This document shows, piece by piece, positions 42,021 to 51,845 of a stretch of DNA of 64,000 bases; position 1 is the stretch's first letter, and each line of letters opens with the position of its first letter. The stretch spans positions 62,001 to 126,000 of the forward strand of contig NZ_VFEU01000002.1 of NCBI RefSeq assembly GCF_007858255.1, written 5' to 3'. This DNA is from Pseudomonas rhodesiae. Lineage in GTDB: Bacteria > Pseudomonadota > Gammaproteobacteria > Pseudomonadales > Pseudomonadaceae. The notes under the pieces are model-generated. The model was not told the origin of the DNA. It saw only the letters and a list, made by a program, of their open reading frames with translations, and ran no database searches. A program made the translations under genes and the position numbers.

Positions 42021-43051
42021 TCGGCTGACCCCTCAAAACCTTCGAGAACGTTGACGGCATTGATGCCGATTTCTTCCACCGCATAACCGCCTTCCATCAC
42101 GAACAGCGTCGGCTTGCCGAGTTGGGCGATACGTTGCCCCATGGCCAGGTAGTCCGGGCTGTCGAGCTTGAACTGTGAGATCGGGTCGTCTTTGAACGTA
42201 TCGACCCCCAGCGACACCACCACAATATCGGCGCCATAGCCTTCGATCTCGGCGCAAGCGCTGTCCAGTGCAGCGCTCCAACGCGCCCAGCCGGTGCCGG
42301 CCGGCAATGGGTAATTGAAGTTGAAGCCTTCGCCCGCGCCTTCGCCGCGCTCATCGGCATACCCGAGGAAAAACGGGAACTCGGCTTGCGGGTCGCCGTG
42401 GATGGAGGCGAAGAGCACGTCGTTGCGGGCGTAGAAAATCGATTGGGTGCCATTGCCGTGGTGGTAATCCACATCGAGGATCGCGACTTTGCGATGGCCC
42501 TGGTCGAGGAACGCCTGGGCGGCAATGGCTGCGTTATTGAGATAGCAATAACCGCCCATGAGGTCGGCGGCGGCGTGGTGACCGGGCGGGCGGCACAAGG
42601 CAAACGCACTGTGGGCACCGTTTTGGATCGCCTGCTGCGCGGTGAGCGCCACTTGCGCCGCGCTGTATGCCGCCTGCCAGGTGCCGGCGGTGATCGGCGC
42701 GCCGCCGTCGAAGCTGTAATAGCCCAATTGCCCGTGCAGGCTGGTGGGCATTACCTGGCGCAACGTGCGGGCGGGCCAGGTGTAGGGCAGCAAGTCGCCC
42801 TCATGACCCGACAGGGCCCAGCGTGCCCACGCGCCTTTGAAGAATTCCAGGTAGGCCGGGTCATGAATGCGTGCCAGCGGCGCCAGGCCAAAGTCGTGGG
42901 GCGCCTGCACTGGGCCGAGTTCGCGTTGCTGGACTCGCTGCAATACATGGTCGGCGCGGGAGGGCATTTCGAAACAGGGCATCAGTTGCCCATCCATCAG
43001 TTCGCAGCGGCCGTGGTGCAGGTGATGATCGTCCGAGTAGATCGTCAGCAT
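42017..43051 (-). CDS. Histone-deacetylase-family acetylpolyamine amidohydrolase
   Basis: A 344-residue zinc hydrolase of the HDAC/AphA family. Active-site motifs are [38 protein letters not shown] (zinc ligands Asp and His) and EGGYAV (catalytic Tyr). The start [16 protein letters not shown] is typical of acetylpolyamine deacetylases. It is coupled to a polyamine-binding protein, so it likely releases free polyamine from acetylputrescine or acetylcadaverine for catabolism. An AraC gene lies 133 bases upstream on the same strand. Confidence 0.9.
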   Translation of the reverse strand: MLTIYSDDHHLHHGRCELMDGQLMPCFEMPSRADHVLQRVQQRELGPVQAPHDFGLAPLARIHDPAYLEFFKGAWARWALSGHEGDLLPYTWPARTLRQVMPTSLHGQLGYYSFDGGAPITAGTWQAAYSAAQVALTAQQAIQNGAHSAFALCRPPGHHAAADLMGGYCYLNNAAIAAQAFLDQGHRKVAILDVDYHHGNGTQSIFYARNDVLFASIHGDPQAEFPFFLGYADERGEGAGEGFNFNYPLPAGTGWARWSAALDSACAEIEGYGADIVVVSLGVDTFKDDPISQFKLDSPDYLAMGQRIAQLGKPTLFVMEGGYAVEEIGINAVNVLEGFEGSAE

Positions 43052-43183
43052 GTTGTTGTTCTCGCGGGCTGAGGGTGATGCCTTGCAGTGTTGCCGGGCC
43101 GGCGCGGCAAGAGAACGACAGGAGCGGCCAAAAGGGGATAAATATGGCCAGGCGCGCTGTCCAGTCTGGCCTCTTTTGCCCCT

Positions 43184-44176
43184 TCATGGCCGGAACTGGC
43201 TCGGCGCGACCCCGCTCCAGCGCACGAAGGCATGTCGGAAACTCGCGGTTTCACTGAAACCCAACTGCTCGGCGATGCAGTGGATCGGCATCGCATCCTC
43301 TGCCAACCATTGCTTGGCGCGCTCGAACCGCAATTCGTCGAGCAACTCCTGGTAGCTGCTGCCCAGATCGTGCAGGTGCCGCCGCAAGGTGCGTGACGAG
43401 CAGTTCAGCTGTTCGGCCAGCCGATCCAGCCCCGGCGCGGCGTGCAGTTGCGAGGCCAGTAACTGGCGCACGCGCCCCAGCCACGCCTGGCGCCCGGTGA
43501 ATTCGGTGTTCTGTTTGCGGCAGCGTTCGGCCATGGCGCGATGGGTGATGGCATCGGCCAGCGGCAACGGTTGATCGAGCCAGTGACGGTCGAAGGCAAA
43601 CGCGTTGCCGGCGGCCTGGAACTGCAACGGGCAGGTGAAACGTTCGCGGTAGCGTGCCTGATAGGCCGGCGCCGGATAGTCGAAGCGCGCCCCCAACAGT
43701 GGCAGCGGCTGGCCGAGCAGGTCGTCGCAGATGACTTTGAGCGACACCAGGCACAGCTCGATATTGAACGCGGCCAGCGCCGGGTCTTCCCGATAATCGC
43801 TGGCAGTGAACCAGATCCGTTGGCCGTCCTCTTCAAGGCTCAGCTCGAAAAGTGTTCCCAGCAATGCGGGGTAGCGCAGCGCCAGGCGCAAAGCGTCACC
43901 GAAGGTGGCACTGGTGAGCAGCGCATAACCCAGCATGCCGTAGGACGACACGTGCATGCGCTGGCCCAGGTCCAGCCCCAGGTCGCGGCGCAGCGCTACG
44001 GCATTGGCGCAGACCCGCATCTCCTGACGCGTGGTGATTCGCGTGTCGGGCTGGTGCAGGTCCGCGCTCGCAATGCCGCTGCCGGCCAGCAGCACCTGCT
44101 GATGGATGCCGTCGGCGCTGAAGGCGTCGAGTACCAGCGAAACGGCGTTGAGGGTGGTCAGGTGCGAGTGCAGCAT
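43184..44176 (-). CDS. AraC-family regulator
   Basis: A 330-residue regulator with an N-terminal arabinose-binding-like domain (PF12625 type: MRVCANAVALRRDLGLDLGQRMHVSSYGMLGYALLTS) and a C-terminal AraC helix-turn-helix pair (residues about 235-330: DRLAEQLNCSSRTLRRHLHDLGSSYQELL...CIAEQLGFSETASFRHAFVRWSGVAPSQFR). CAGGGA supports ATG 44176; the open frame continues upstream into the toxin-like gene. It probably controls the acetylpolyamine genes just downstream. Confidence 0.88.
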   Translation of the reverse strand: MLHSHLTTLNAVSLVLDAFSADGIHQQVLLAGSGIASADLHQPDTRITTRQEMRVCANAVALRRDLGLDLGQRMHVSSYGMLGYALLTSATFGDALRLALRYPALLGTLFELSLEEDGQRIWFTASDYREDPALAAFNIELCLVSLKVICDDLLGQPLPLLGARFDYPAPAYQARYRERFTCPLQFQAAGNAFAFDRHWLDQPLPLADAITHRAMAERCRKQNTEFTGRQAWLGRVRQLLASQLHAAPGLDRLAEQLNCSSRTLRRHLHDLGSSYQELLDELRFERAKQWLAEDAMPIHCIAEQLGFSETASFRHAFVRWSGVAPSQFRP

Positions 44177-44238
44177 GGGGTAAGTCCCTGGGACGATTGC
44201 CAGAAGCGAGCAATTCCCATGCCGCGTGCAATGCCCGA

Positions 44239-47200
44239 TCAGAGGTTGAAGAACAACCGACGGGCTTGCTCCAGATTGATTTCGCTGCGGTAGTAATCCA
44301 GCCGCTGCTGCGCGTTCAGCCCATTGACGGTGTCGGCGGCCAGCCCCAGACGGCGCTCGGCCGGGGTTTTCAACCGAGCGGAAATAAACGCCTTGGCCGG
44401 CGTCCATGACGTTGAGTAGTGGAAGTGGGCGTACCAGAGCACTTCATGGGTGGTGCGATCGGCGACGGTGTATTCATCCAGGTAATCGGGCTTGGCGCTC
44501 TTGAGTCGACGGCGGCTCATGGTTTTCTTCAAAGTGACTTTGTGGCGTTGCAGCAGCCAATCCACACCGGCGATGGTCGGCGGCTTTTCGCGGATCATGC
44601 GCAGCATATGTTGCGTGGCCTCTTGGTAGAGTTCGGCGGTGGCCTCTTTGAGTTTGCGGCTGAGAATCGCGGCGGCGCGGTGCTGGTCGGCGGTAAGGCT
44701 GGCCGACGCCAAGCCATGCTCGATGGCCTGGTCGGTCTCTTCCAGCCGCAGGGCGTGCTGGTGGTACAGGTACTCAATGCCCATTGCGGTGCGGGTGGGC
44801 TTGGCCGCCTGTTCGTCGGCGCGGGTCTTGAAGCTGTGCAAATCGTCGAGAAACCCCTTGGCTTTATCGAGGGCAACCTGGATATCCGGCACGGCGGGCG
44901 GCGTTGGCGTCGGTGTGCTGATGCGCTGCACGTACACATCCTGACCTTTCTGGTGATAGGTCGCGATCACCTGCTGTGTGATCGGCGACTTGATATCCAC
45001 CAGGCCGGTTTCCAGTCCGACCGGCGTCAAGCGCGGTTCGCCGATCAATACGCCGTTGTAGCGGGTGTGGATGAATTTCATCTTGGGCTTGGGCGGCGTG
45101 GGCGGCGGCGTGGGGCGGCTCCTGAGGGCATCGCGGTCCAGGTGCAGGAGGGCCAGTTGCACCTGCGTGTCTTGTGAGTATTGGCGTATTTTGCTGCGCA
45201 AACTGGCCAGCTGCTCGGGAATGATGGCGTCGGCAAAATCTTGCGGCAGGTCTTCGAGGCGCTCATCGATCACGGCAAATTGTTCGATCAGACTCCCCAG
45301 CGCCTCGATGCGCTCATCCAGGCGTGTTTCGCTGCGCTCGTGCAAGGTGTCGCGCAGGGCCTGGATCGCGATATCGGCGGCATTGACGATCTGGTCCAAG
45401 GCCTCCCACGCATCGGGCGCGCTGCTCAGCGAGGCTTCACGCATGCACAGGTTGCGCGCCATGGTCACTTGCATGGCCCGTAGATCGCTGCTGTTGTAGG
45501 CGGGTAGGCGTTTTTTCCGTTCCTGGATCTGGCGCAGCCCTTCGGAGGGCAATTGGCGTAACTGTTCGAAGCGCGACTGCACGTAGTCCAGGCGTTCGAT
45601 CATGTCTCGGTTCATTTCGGTGAGGGTTCGAGCGTCTTCGATATGTCGCTCTTGGGGTGCATGAGCCTGGCGTTCGATCTGGTCCAACACGCGGCGGAAC
45701 ACCGGGGTAAAGCTGCGCTGGGTCTCGCTGATGCTGGCTTCGGATAAATCCAGCTGTGCCTTGAGGTAGGCCATGGCCCTGGGCTGGTAATCGGGCAAGG
45801 GGTCAAACACGTTCAGTTCTTTGAGCTGTTGCAGTGCGGTTTCATAGTCCGCGCGCTGGCTGGCGAGCTTTTGCAGGTAAAGCTGGCGCTTGGCCTCGGT
45901 CGAGGTGCCGGGGGCATCGGTCATGGCTGTGTGCGCTTGCTGCAATTCAACCTGTGCGGTTTTTTTGGCTTTCTCGAAGGCTTGCAGTTTGTCGCGCAGT
46001 TGCTTGGCTCTTTCCGCGGCTTCAAGGCTGGCTCGCTTGATCGCCCGTTTGGGGCCACCACCGCGCAAGCGCAAGCGGGTATCGATAAACCATTGGCCGG
46101 CGGCATTGTGCACCAGCATCGGCCCGCTACGTTCCGGTTGTTTCGGATCGACGATGTGCACCGGCTCGTCCGGTTGAGCCGAGACCTGAAACCAGCGTGC
46201 GCCCACGGGCACGTAATAGTGCTGCCCTGAACGGTAGAGGTGCTGATAAGTACCGGCTTCGGCGATGGGAGCACTCAGGTCTGAGGGCTTATCCACTTTG
46301 AAGCGGTCCAGGACGGTGCCGAGTTTTTCGGGCAGGCGATTGACGGCGCCGAGGATGTTCAGCGGGGATCCACGTTCGGTCAACGGGTCGCTCGCCGGGG
46401 TGGCAAGCACTTGTTGGATGACGAGTTTCTTGACTGGCGGTTCCGCCTCCGGCCCCCGGCGCGCTGCCAGTGTCGGGCCTATACGCGAATGGCGTGTGGC
46501 GATGTGCAGGGTGATCGCCAGGCCGAGGTTGAGCAGCACGTCGGTGAGGGTGGCTTGTTGCGTCGCGGTGTCGTGTTGCTGTTCGGCCTCGGCCAATTGC
46601 TTGAGTTGATCGAGGATCTGCCAAATCCACGCCGCGGTGCCAAGCGTCGGGCTGAGAAAGGGCAGCACGGCATTGAGCAGGGTCCAGCCGGCCTGCTTGA
46701 ACGTTGCCCAGCGGCTTTCGGCGTTGGACACCGACGTGCGGTCCGCCAAGGCGATCAGTGCCTGCGCGTTGGCATTGAACAACGTCCCCAGCAGGTCGCC
46801 GTTCAACACGGTGTTGGCCAGGGTCATAGGGCCGCTCAGGGTCCAGAGTTTATCGGGCTCGACCAGGTACTCGGCAACCGCCCACGGCGACGGCAGGTCC
46901 CCTGGGAATACGTAGTTGGCGTAGTCCTCGCGCACCGCGTCGGGCAGCCAGGCCAGGACCGAGCTGCGCAGCGATTCCGATTGCGCGATCGCATAGATCA
47001 GGTTGGCGGGCGAGGCGTATTGAACCAGCGGTGGGTCGAACAGTGGGCGATACAGCAGGCAGGGGCCGGCCGTGAGGCTTTGCGGGCCGATCACGTACAT
47101 GTTTTCCACCGTGTCATACGTGCCATCCGTGCGGCGTTTGGGCGCGAACGCCAACGGGCGCATGACAATCGTCTGGTTATCGACTTTGCGCTCGTGGGCC

Positions 47201-48840
47201 TCGGCATTCATCAGCGCGGCGATGTAACGGTAGCCTTGCTCGTCGATTCCGTTCTGTTGGCGAAGTTTGCTTTGCAGCGCCATCAGCGGCAGTTGGATAC
47301 GCACCTGTTCGGTGTACAGATTCCTGCGCCGCGCAGCTTCCTGGCGAATATCCACCAATTGGGCTTTGATCAGCTCGGGGTAGTTCTTGCCGATATCCAC
47401 CTCTTGAATCAGTTGCTCTACGTAATCGACGGTCAGCCAGGCGGGCAGCTGTGCGCCGTTGGGCAGTTGAACCGTCTTGGTGCCCAGGGGCAGTGCGATC
47501 AAGTTCTGCAGCGCCAGCTCCACCAGGGTAAAGGTGGTGGTCTCGGTGGCGCCGGGCACGATGAACGTGCCCCAGGTGACGACGCTTTGCACCCTCACCA
47601 CGACTTTGTCCAAGGGCAGATGCTGGGCGTCCGGGTGGTCAATCAGCACCTGTTGCCTGAGCTGGGCCAGGGCGTACTCCTCGATGCCGGGGATGCCATC
47701 GAGGTAGGACTGGCCGGCATGCTGGCTATTAAGGGCCGCGAGGTCTTTGAGGTGCCGCGCGTAGTTGTTCAAGTCTGCGGTGGAGCCGGCGCTCAGCCAG
47801 TCGGGCAGGGCATCGCGATACCACTCCAAGCCTGGGCCTTTCTGCGCCGCCGCATCATCCGCGCCAGGGGTTGAGTTCAACGCGCTGTTGATCCGGCTGG
47901 GGCTGCCCTGGCGCAGATCGGAGAAATCCATCGCGCCAACGGCGTCCACCTGTTGAGCGATGAAGGTGCAGGCCAGGTAATCGAAAAAGTGACCGTCGGG
48001 CTCATACAGGCGCCATTGCAACCCTGACAGCTGTGCCTGTGGCCCAACGTGATCGGGCAATGACTGGCCTAACTGCTGCAAAGAATCGAACTTCTCATAG
48101 CCCTTGAGCAGGGAGTAACTGAGGATGACCGGGCGCCCTTGAACCTGCCCCGACAGCACCGCGAACATCAGCGGAGTGAACCCCTGTGCCGATTCGCCAT
48201 GCAACTGCTGGACCTCGACGATGCTGGCGGTGCTGGTGTACGGGTCGTCGACCTGCCGAGTGGCGCGCTCGGGCAAGCGGAACAGCCGACGTGCCATGGC
48301 GTGGTCGGTCTCGTCCCAGCCTTCGACGTTTTGCACGTTCCAGCCATTGCGCAGGGTGCTGGACAGTTCCTGCCAGCGCGGGCCCAGGGTATTGCTCTCG
48401 TTCCAGTACTCGACCAGGTATTCCTGAAACACACTGAGCATCACCGGGGCACGGGTGTTGAGGATTTTTGCGATGTCGGTCATGCGCACGGGCAAATGCA
48501 CCGGCGGGTCGGTCACCGGTTGGCGGGTGAGAAAATGTTCGCCCTCGATACACAGCGCCGGTACGGCAAGCACTGCCTGGCGCGCCAGCAGATCGCTCAG
48601 CGCGTGATAGTCGGGCGGCCCGGCCACAAGTTCATCGCCTACCAGGGTCCAGGTTGGCGACCCCATCAGGGTGCTGCCGGGGTCGATGTTCAGGTTCGGA
48701 TAGTGTTCGTTCAGCGCCTGGCGCAACGTTGCGGTGGCGGCTTCGCGGAAGGAGGGGCCTGCATAGAACTGCGCGATCAGCTCCAGGCTGGGGTCATTGC
48801 CCGTGGGTTGTTGCGTGGAAGTGGAGGTTGAAGAGGTCAT
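44239..48840 (-). CDS. Large dermonecrotic-toxin-like protein (DUF6543 type)
   Basis: A 1533-residue protein, the largest in the window. It begins with a Ser/Thr-rich stretch and shows the layout of the pseudomonad 'dermonecrotic toxin domain' proteins. The N-terminal ~700 residues match that domain (for example FREAATATLRQALNEHYP). A hydrophobic pair follows at about 735-800 (LLNAVLPFLSPTLGTAAWIWQ, LLNLGLAITLHIATRH). Long charged helical or coiled-coil stretches fill 950-1250, and a conserved C-terminal block (VDWLLQRHKVTLKK...DYLDEYTVADRTTHEVLWYAHFHYS) ends the protein. I see no signal peptide or RHS repeats. It may be a secreted or contact toxin or effector, but neither activity nor secretion route is shown. 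AGGAA 7 bases upstream fixes ATG 48840. The SUKH gene is far away, so no immunity partner is evident. Confidence 0.75.
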   Translation of the reverse strand: MTSSTSTSTQQPTGNDPSLELIAQFYAGPSFREAATATLRQALNEHYPNLNIDPGSTLMGSPTWTLVGDELVAGPPDYHALSDLLARQAVLAVPALCIEGEHFLTRQPVTDPPVHLPVRMTDIAKILNTRAPVMLSVFQEYLVEYWNESNTLGPRWQELSSTLRNGWNVQNVEGWDETDHAMARRLFRLPERATRQVDDPYTSTASIVEVQQLHGESAQGFTPLMFAVLSGQVQGRPVILSYSLLKGYEKFDSLQQLGQSLPDHVGPQAQLSGLQWRLYEPDGHFFDYLACTFIAQQVDAVGAMDFSDLRQGSPSRINSALNSTPGADDAAAQKGPGLEWYRDALPDWLSAGSTADLNNYARHLKDLAALNSQHAGQSYLDGIPGIEEYALAQLRQQVLIDHPDAQHLPLDKVVVRVQSVVTWGTFIVPGATETTTFTLVELALQNLIALPLGTKTVQLPNGAQLPAWLTVDYVEQLIQEVDIGKNYPELIKAQLVDIRQEAARRRNLYTEQVRIQLPLMALQSKLRQQNGIDEQGYRYIAALMNAEAHERKVDNQTIVMRPLAFAPKRRTDGTYDTVENMYVIGPQSLTAGPCLLYRPLFDPPLVQYASPANLIYAIAQSESLRSSVLAWLPDAVREDYANYVFPGDLPSPWAVAEYLVEPDKLWTLSGPMTLANTVLNGDLLGTLFNANAQALIALADRTSVSNAESRWATFKQAGWTLLNAVLPFLSPTLGTAAWIWQILDQLKQLAEAEQQHDTATQQATLTDVLLNLGLAITLHIATRHSRIGPTLAARRGPEAEPPVKKLVIQQVLATPASDPLTERGSPLNILGAVNRLPEKLGTVLDRFKVDKPSDLSAPIAEAGTYQHLYRSGQHYYVPVGARWFQVSAQPDEPVHIVDPKQPERSGPMLVHNAAGQWFIDTRLRLRGGGPKRAIKRASLEAAERAKQLRDKLQAFEKAKKTAQVELQQAHTAMTDAPGTSTEAKRQLYLQKLASQRADYETALQQLKELNVFDPLPDYQPRAMAYLKAQLDLSEASISETQRSFTPVFRRVLDQIERQAHAPQERHIEDARTLTEMNRDMIERLDYVQSRFEQLRQLPSEGLRQIQERKKRLPAYNSSDLRAMQVTMARNLCMREASLSSAPDAWEALDQIVNAADIAIQALRDTLHERSETRLDERIEALGSLIEQFAVIDERLEDLPQDFADAIIPEQLASLRSKIRQYSQDTQVQLALLHLDRDALRSRPTPPPTPPKPKMKFIHTRYNGVLIGEPRLTPVGLETGLVDIKSPITQQVIATYHQKGQDVYVQRISTPTPTPPAVPDIQVALDKAKGFLDDLHSFKTRADEQAAKPTRTAMGIEYLYHQHALRLEETDQAIEHGLASASLTADQHRAAAILSRKLKEATAELYQEATQHMLRMIREKPPTIAGVDWLLQRHKVTLKKTMSRRRLKSAKPDYLDEYTVADRTTHEVLWYAHFHYSTSWTPAKAFISARLKTPAERRLGLAADTVNGLNAQQRLDYYRSEINLEQARRLFFNL

Positions 48841-48872
48841 GGGGGCATTCCTGTGGTGCCGGCTGATGGAAA

Positions 48873-48896
48873 ACACCCGAGCGAGGGCTCGGGTTT
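48873..48896 (-). terminator. Hairpin terminator after the asparaginase gene
   Basis: CCCGAGC (48876-48882) and GCTCGGG (48887-48893) form a 7-bp stem with a 4-base loop, followed on the minus strand by TGTTTT and on the plus strand by TTTT. It separates asparaginase from the toxin-like gene. Confidence 0.8.
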
Positions 48897-48947
48897 TCCA
48901 TGCTAGGCACCGCCAGGTCAGCGGCGGGAGTGACTATGTATCGGACG

Positions 48948-49925
48948 TCAGCTCAGTTCGCCGCACAGGTCCAGTTCGACCAGACGACGGACCTCGGCAG
49001 TGGGCAGCCCCGCCCCGAGCAGGGCGTTGAGCTTGCCGAACGCCGCCTCACGGGTCATGCCGCCACCGGACAGCACACCGACGCCGCGCAAGCGGCTGCC
49101 AGCTTCATACACGTCCAGTTCTACGCCGCCTTCATGGCATTGGGTGATGGCCACCACCACCACGCCCTGATTCTGTGCGCGCTGCAGGCTGGCGAGGAAG
49201 GCCGGATTGTCGCTGGGCCCGGTGCCGCTGCCGTAGCATTCCAGGATCAGCGCTTGGATGCCGCTGTCGATCAGGCTGTCGAGCAGCGCCGCCGAAAGAC
49301 CGGGCACCAGAGGCAGCACGCCGACGTTCGCCAGCGCCTTGGGCTGGCGATAGCCCAAGGTATCGGCAATGGCATCGACCTTGGCTGCGCCGCCCTGACG
49401 CTGTAGCGCGGCGAAAGGGTGACGGCCGAAGCTGCGGATTTTCGCGCAGCGGGTCGGCGCCATCAGCGCGCCGTGGAAGTACAAATGCACGCCCGGTGCC
49501 AGGCCCGCGCCCAGCGCCAGCAGGGCGCCGCGGACGTTTTCCCAGGCATCGCTGTCGGGCACGCCCGCCGGCAGCATGGAACCGGTGAACACCACCGGCG
49601 CCGGCAGGCCCAGCAGTTGGAACGCCATGGCCGCCGCGCTGTAGGCCAGGGTGTCGGTGCCGTGCAGGATCAGCACCGCGTCGCAGCCGTCGTCCACGGC
49701 CTCGACCACGGCGCAGCGCAGGTGCTGCCAGTAGGTCGGGGTCATGTTGGCGCTGTCGATCAGCGGGGACATTTCACGGAAGCGCCAGGTAGGCACCTTC
49801 ACGTCGGCAAACTGTTCGCGCATGCGCGCTTCGAAACCCGACGCGGGCGCCAGGCCGTTGGCGCTGGCCTGCATGCCGATGGTGCCGCCGGTGTAGAGCA
49901 CCATGATGTTGTTGGCTGGGGACAT
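48948..49925 (-). CDS. ansA: L-asparaginase, type I-like
   Basis: A 325-residue asparaginase hydrolysing Asn to Asp and ammonia. The two catalytic Thr motifs are present: YTGGTIGM (residues about 11-18) and HGTDTLAYSA (about 89-98). There is no signal peptide, so it is cytoplasmic. AGGAG supports the start. Upstream genes on the same strand encode a symporter and aspartase, so Asn would be degraded via Asp to fumarate. Confidence 0.92.
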   Translation of the reverse strand: MSPANNIMVLYTGGTIGMQASANGLAPASGFEARMREQFADVKVPTWRFREMSPLIDSANMTPTYWQHLRCAVVEAVDDGCDAVLILHGTDTLAYSAAAMAFQLLGLPAPVVFTGSMLPAGVPDSDAWENVRGALLALGAGLAPGVHLYFHGALMAPTRCAKIRSFGRHPFAALQRQGGAAKVDAIADTLGYRQPKALANVGVLPLVPGLSAALLDSLIDSGIQALILECYGSGTGPSDNPAFLASLQRAQNQGVVVVAITQCHEGGVELDVYEAGSRLRGVGVLSGGGMTREAAFGKLNALLGAGLPTAEVRRLVELDLCGELS

Positions 49926-49943
49926 CGAGAATTCTCCTGAACG

Positions 49944-49986
49944 AAAAACGCCGCCGGGCCCCGAGCATGCCCAAGGCCGGGCGGCG
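49944..49986 (-). terminator. Rho-independent terminator of the symporter gene
   Basis: A 12-bp stem with one mismatch (49949-49960 with 49975-49986) is followed on the minus strand by five T (49944-49948). It lies 17 bases past the symporter stop and before asparaginase, so asparaginase may need read-through or its own promoter. Confidence 0.8.
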
Positions 49987-50002
49987 TGTCATCTACCTAC
50001 GC

Positions 50003-51454
50003 TCAACGTTGCGTTTGAGCGTTCAGTTCAGCGCTCGCTTGAGCGGCTGGCTCGGACTTGACCGGGTTGGCCGGCCAAGCCTTGCGATCCAGGTCCAGGT
50101 CCGGGAACTGGCTGGAGTCGAACACCGGGGTCTTGATGCCCGCTGCGCGCTGGTCGTCGTAGTCCTTGAGGATGCGCATGGCGATCTTGAACAGGAACGC
50201 CAGGGCGAACAGGTTGACGAACGCCAGCATGGTCATGGTGATGTCAGCGAAGGCGAACACGGTGCTCAGGTTCTCGATCGAACCCCAGAAAATCAGCACC
50301 AGTACCAGGGTGCGGTAGCCCATCAGCACTTTGCGGTTGTTGCCCACCAGGAAGCGCAGGTTGCTCTCGCCGAGGTAGTAGTTGTACATGATCGAGGTGA
50401 ACACGAACAACGCCAGGGCTACCGAGATGAACATGCGGCCCCAATCGCCGACCACTGCCGCCAGGGAGTTCTGGGTCAGGGCAATGCCGTCGCCTTCAAA
50501 GCCTGGGGTGTAGAAACCGGAGAGCAGGATCAGCAGCGCGGTGCAGGTGCAGATCACGAAAGTGTCGAGGAACACGCTGAATGCCTGGACCACGCCCTGG
50601 GCGATCGGGTGCTCAACCGAGGCAACTGCCGCCACGTTAGGCGCACTGCCCAAACCGGCTTCGTTGGCGAACACGCCGCGCTTGACGCCCATGATGATGG
50701 CGCTGCCCACCAGGCCGCCGAAGGCTTGGTCGAGGCCGAAGGCGCTCTTGACGATGGTCGCGAGCATGGCCGGTACGTGGTCGAATTGCAGCACGATCAC
50801 GTACAGAGTCACGGCGATGTAGACCAGGGTCTTGACCGGCACCAGCAGGTCGGCGATCGACGCGATGCGCTTGATCCCGCCGATAAACACCAGGCCCAGC
50901 AATATCGCCAGGGCCAGGCCGGTGTAGGTGGTGTCCAGGCCGAAGGCGTTGTTCAGCGAGTGGGTCACGGCATGGGCTTGCAGGCCGTTGAAGGCAAAAC
51001 CGAAGGTCACTAACAACAGGAACGCCATGACCATGCCCAGCCAGCGTTTGTGCAGACCGTGCTGGATGTAATAAGCCGGGCCGCCACGGAAGGTGCCTTC
51101 CGCGTCTGTACGCTTGTACAACTGGCCGAGGGAGCACTCGATAAAGCTCGAAGACATGCCCACCAATGCGGTGACCCACATCCAGAACACGGCACCCGGG
51201 CCGCCGAGGGTAACGGCAATGCCGACACCGGCGATGTTGCCGGCACCCACGCGCCCGGCGAGGCTGAGCATCAGCGCCTGGAACGAGCTGAGCTGGCCGG
51301 CACTACTCTTGAGGCTGTCGCGAAACACCGAAAACATGTGGAAAAAGTGGCGTAGCTGTACGAAACGCGAGCGGATCGTGAAATAACCGCCGAGCCCGAC
51401 AATGAGCACGATCAGTACTTTCCCTGAGAGGAAGTCGTTGATGACTTCGAGCAT
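50003..51454 (-). CDS. Alanine/glycine:cation symporter family protein (AGCS)
   Basis: A 483-residue sodium-coupled amino-acid carrier with about 11 hydrophobic helices and family motifs: GRVGAGNIAGVGIAVTLGGPGAVFWMW, GTFRGGPAYYI and NEAGLGSAPNVAA. GAGGAA supports ATG 51454; the frame extends 16 codons upstream without support. Its place between aspartase and asparaginase suggests it brings in Ala, Gly or a related amino acid. Confidence 0.92.
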   Translation of the reverse strand: MLEVINDFLSGKVLIVLIVGLGGYFTIRSRFVQLRHFFHMFSVFRDSLKSSAGQLSSFQALMLSLAGRVGAGNIAGVGIAVTLGGPGAVFWMWVTALVGMSSSFIECSLGQLYKRTDAEGTFRGGPAYYIQHGLHKRWLGMVMAFLLLVTFGFAFNGLQAHAVTHSLNNAFGLDTTYTGLALAILLGLVFIGGIKRIASIADLLVPVKTLVYIAVTLYVIVLQFDHVPAMLATIVKSAFGLDQAFGGLVGSAIIMGVKRGVFANEAGLGSAPNVAAVASVEHPIAQGVVQAFSVFLDTFVICTCTALLILLSGFYTPGFEGDGIALTQNSLAAVVGDWGRMFISVALALFVFTSIMYNYYLGESNLRFLVGNNRKVLMGYRTLVLVLIFWGSIENLSTVFAFADITMTMLAFVNLFALAFLFKIAMRILKDYDDQRAAGIKTPVFDSSQFPDLDLDRKAWPANPVKSEPAAQASAELNAQTQR

Positions 51455-51845
51455 GGAGTGTTCCTCGCTGATTTTTCTAATGGCAAACGCAGGACGGCTC
51501 AAAGACGTCGCATCGCACCAGGCAGTGCGCGACGGTTCGACCCCAATCCTTTTGCGGGTTGTTATTCATGCGGTTTCGCGGATTTCCGGGCGTCGTTACC
51601 GACAGCCGCAGACGCGAAGAGGGGCGGCACTATACCTAGGCGAACGTGATCCGTCTGCTCGGGCTGATTAAAGGTTTCAGCCAAGCTGTTGCAGGCAAGG
51701 TGGGTTTGCAGGGCGATATTGGATTTTTTATGGGCTTCATTTCACAACCTTGAGGCAAAAAAAAGGGCCTGAAGAACGAGCCTTCAGGCCCTCAAAAGGT
51801 GAGAGGTGTCTAGTCCCTCAACCTGGTGAGCGGTGCATCTAACGC
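51455..51845. other. 391-base gap between the symporter and aspartase genes
   Basis: It holds the symporter leader (GAGGAA ribosome-binding site just before 51454) and the aspartase terminator at 51757-51791. The rest (51480-51750) has no supported gene. It includes an AT-rich stretch around 51690-51750 that could be a promoter, but I see no clear regulatory box. Confidence 0.5.
51757..51791 (-). terminator. Rho-independent terminator of aspA
   Basis: GGGCCTGAAG (51765-51774) and CTTCAGGCCC (51782-51791) form a perfect 10-bp stem with a 7-base loop, followed on the minus strand by eight T (51757-51764). Confidence 0.93.

Noticed and set aside
46411-47874. A 487-residue open frame antisense to the toxin-like gene, with other long antisense frames at 29916-31364, 7606-8535 and 13651-14781
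   Set aside because: None has a plausible start region, domain or neighbour, and each lies wholly against a recognised gene.
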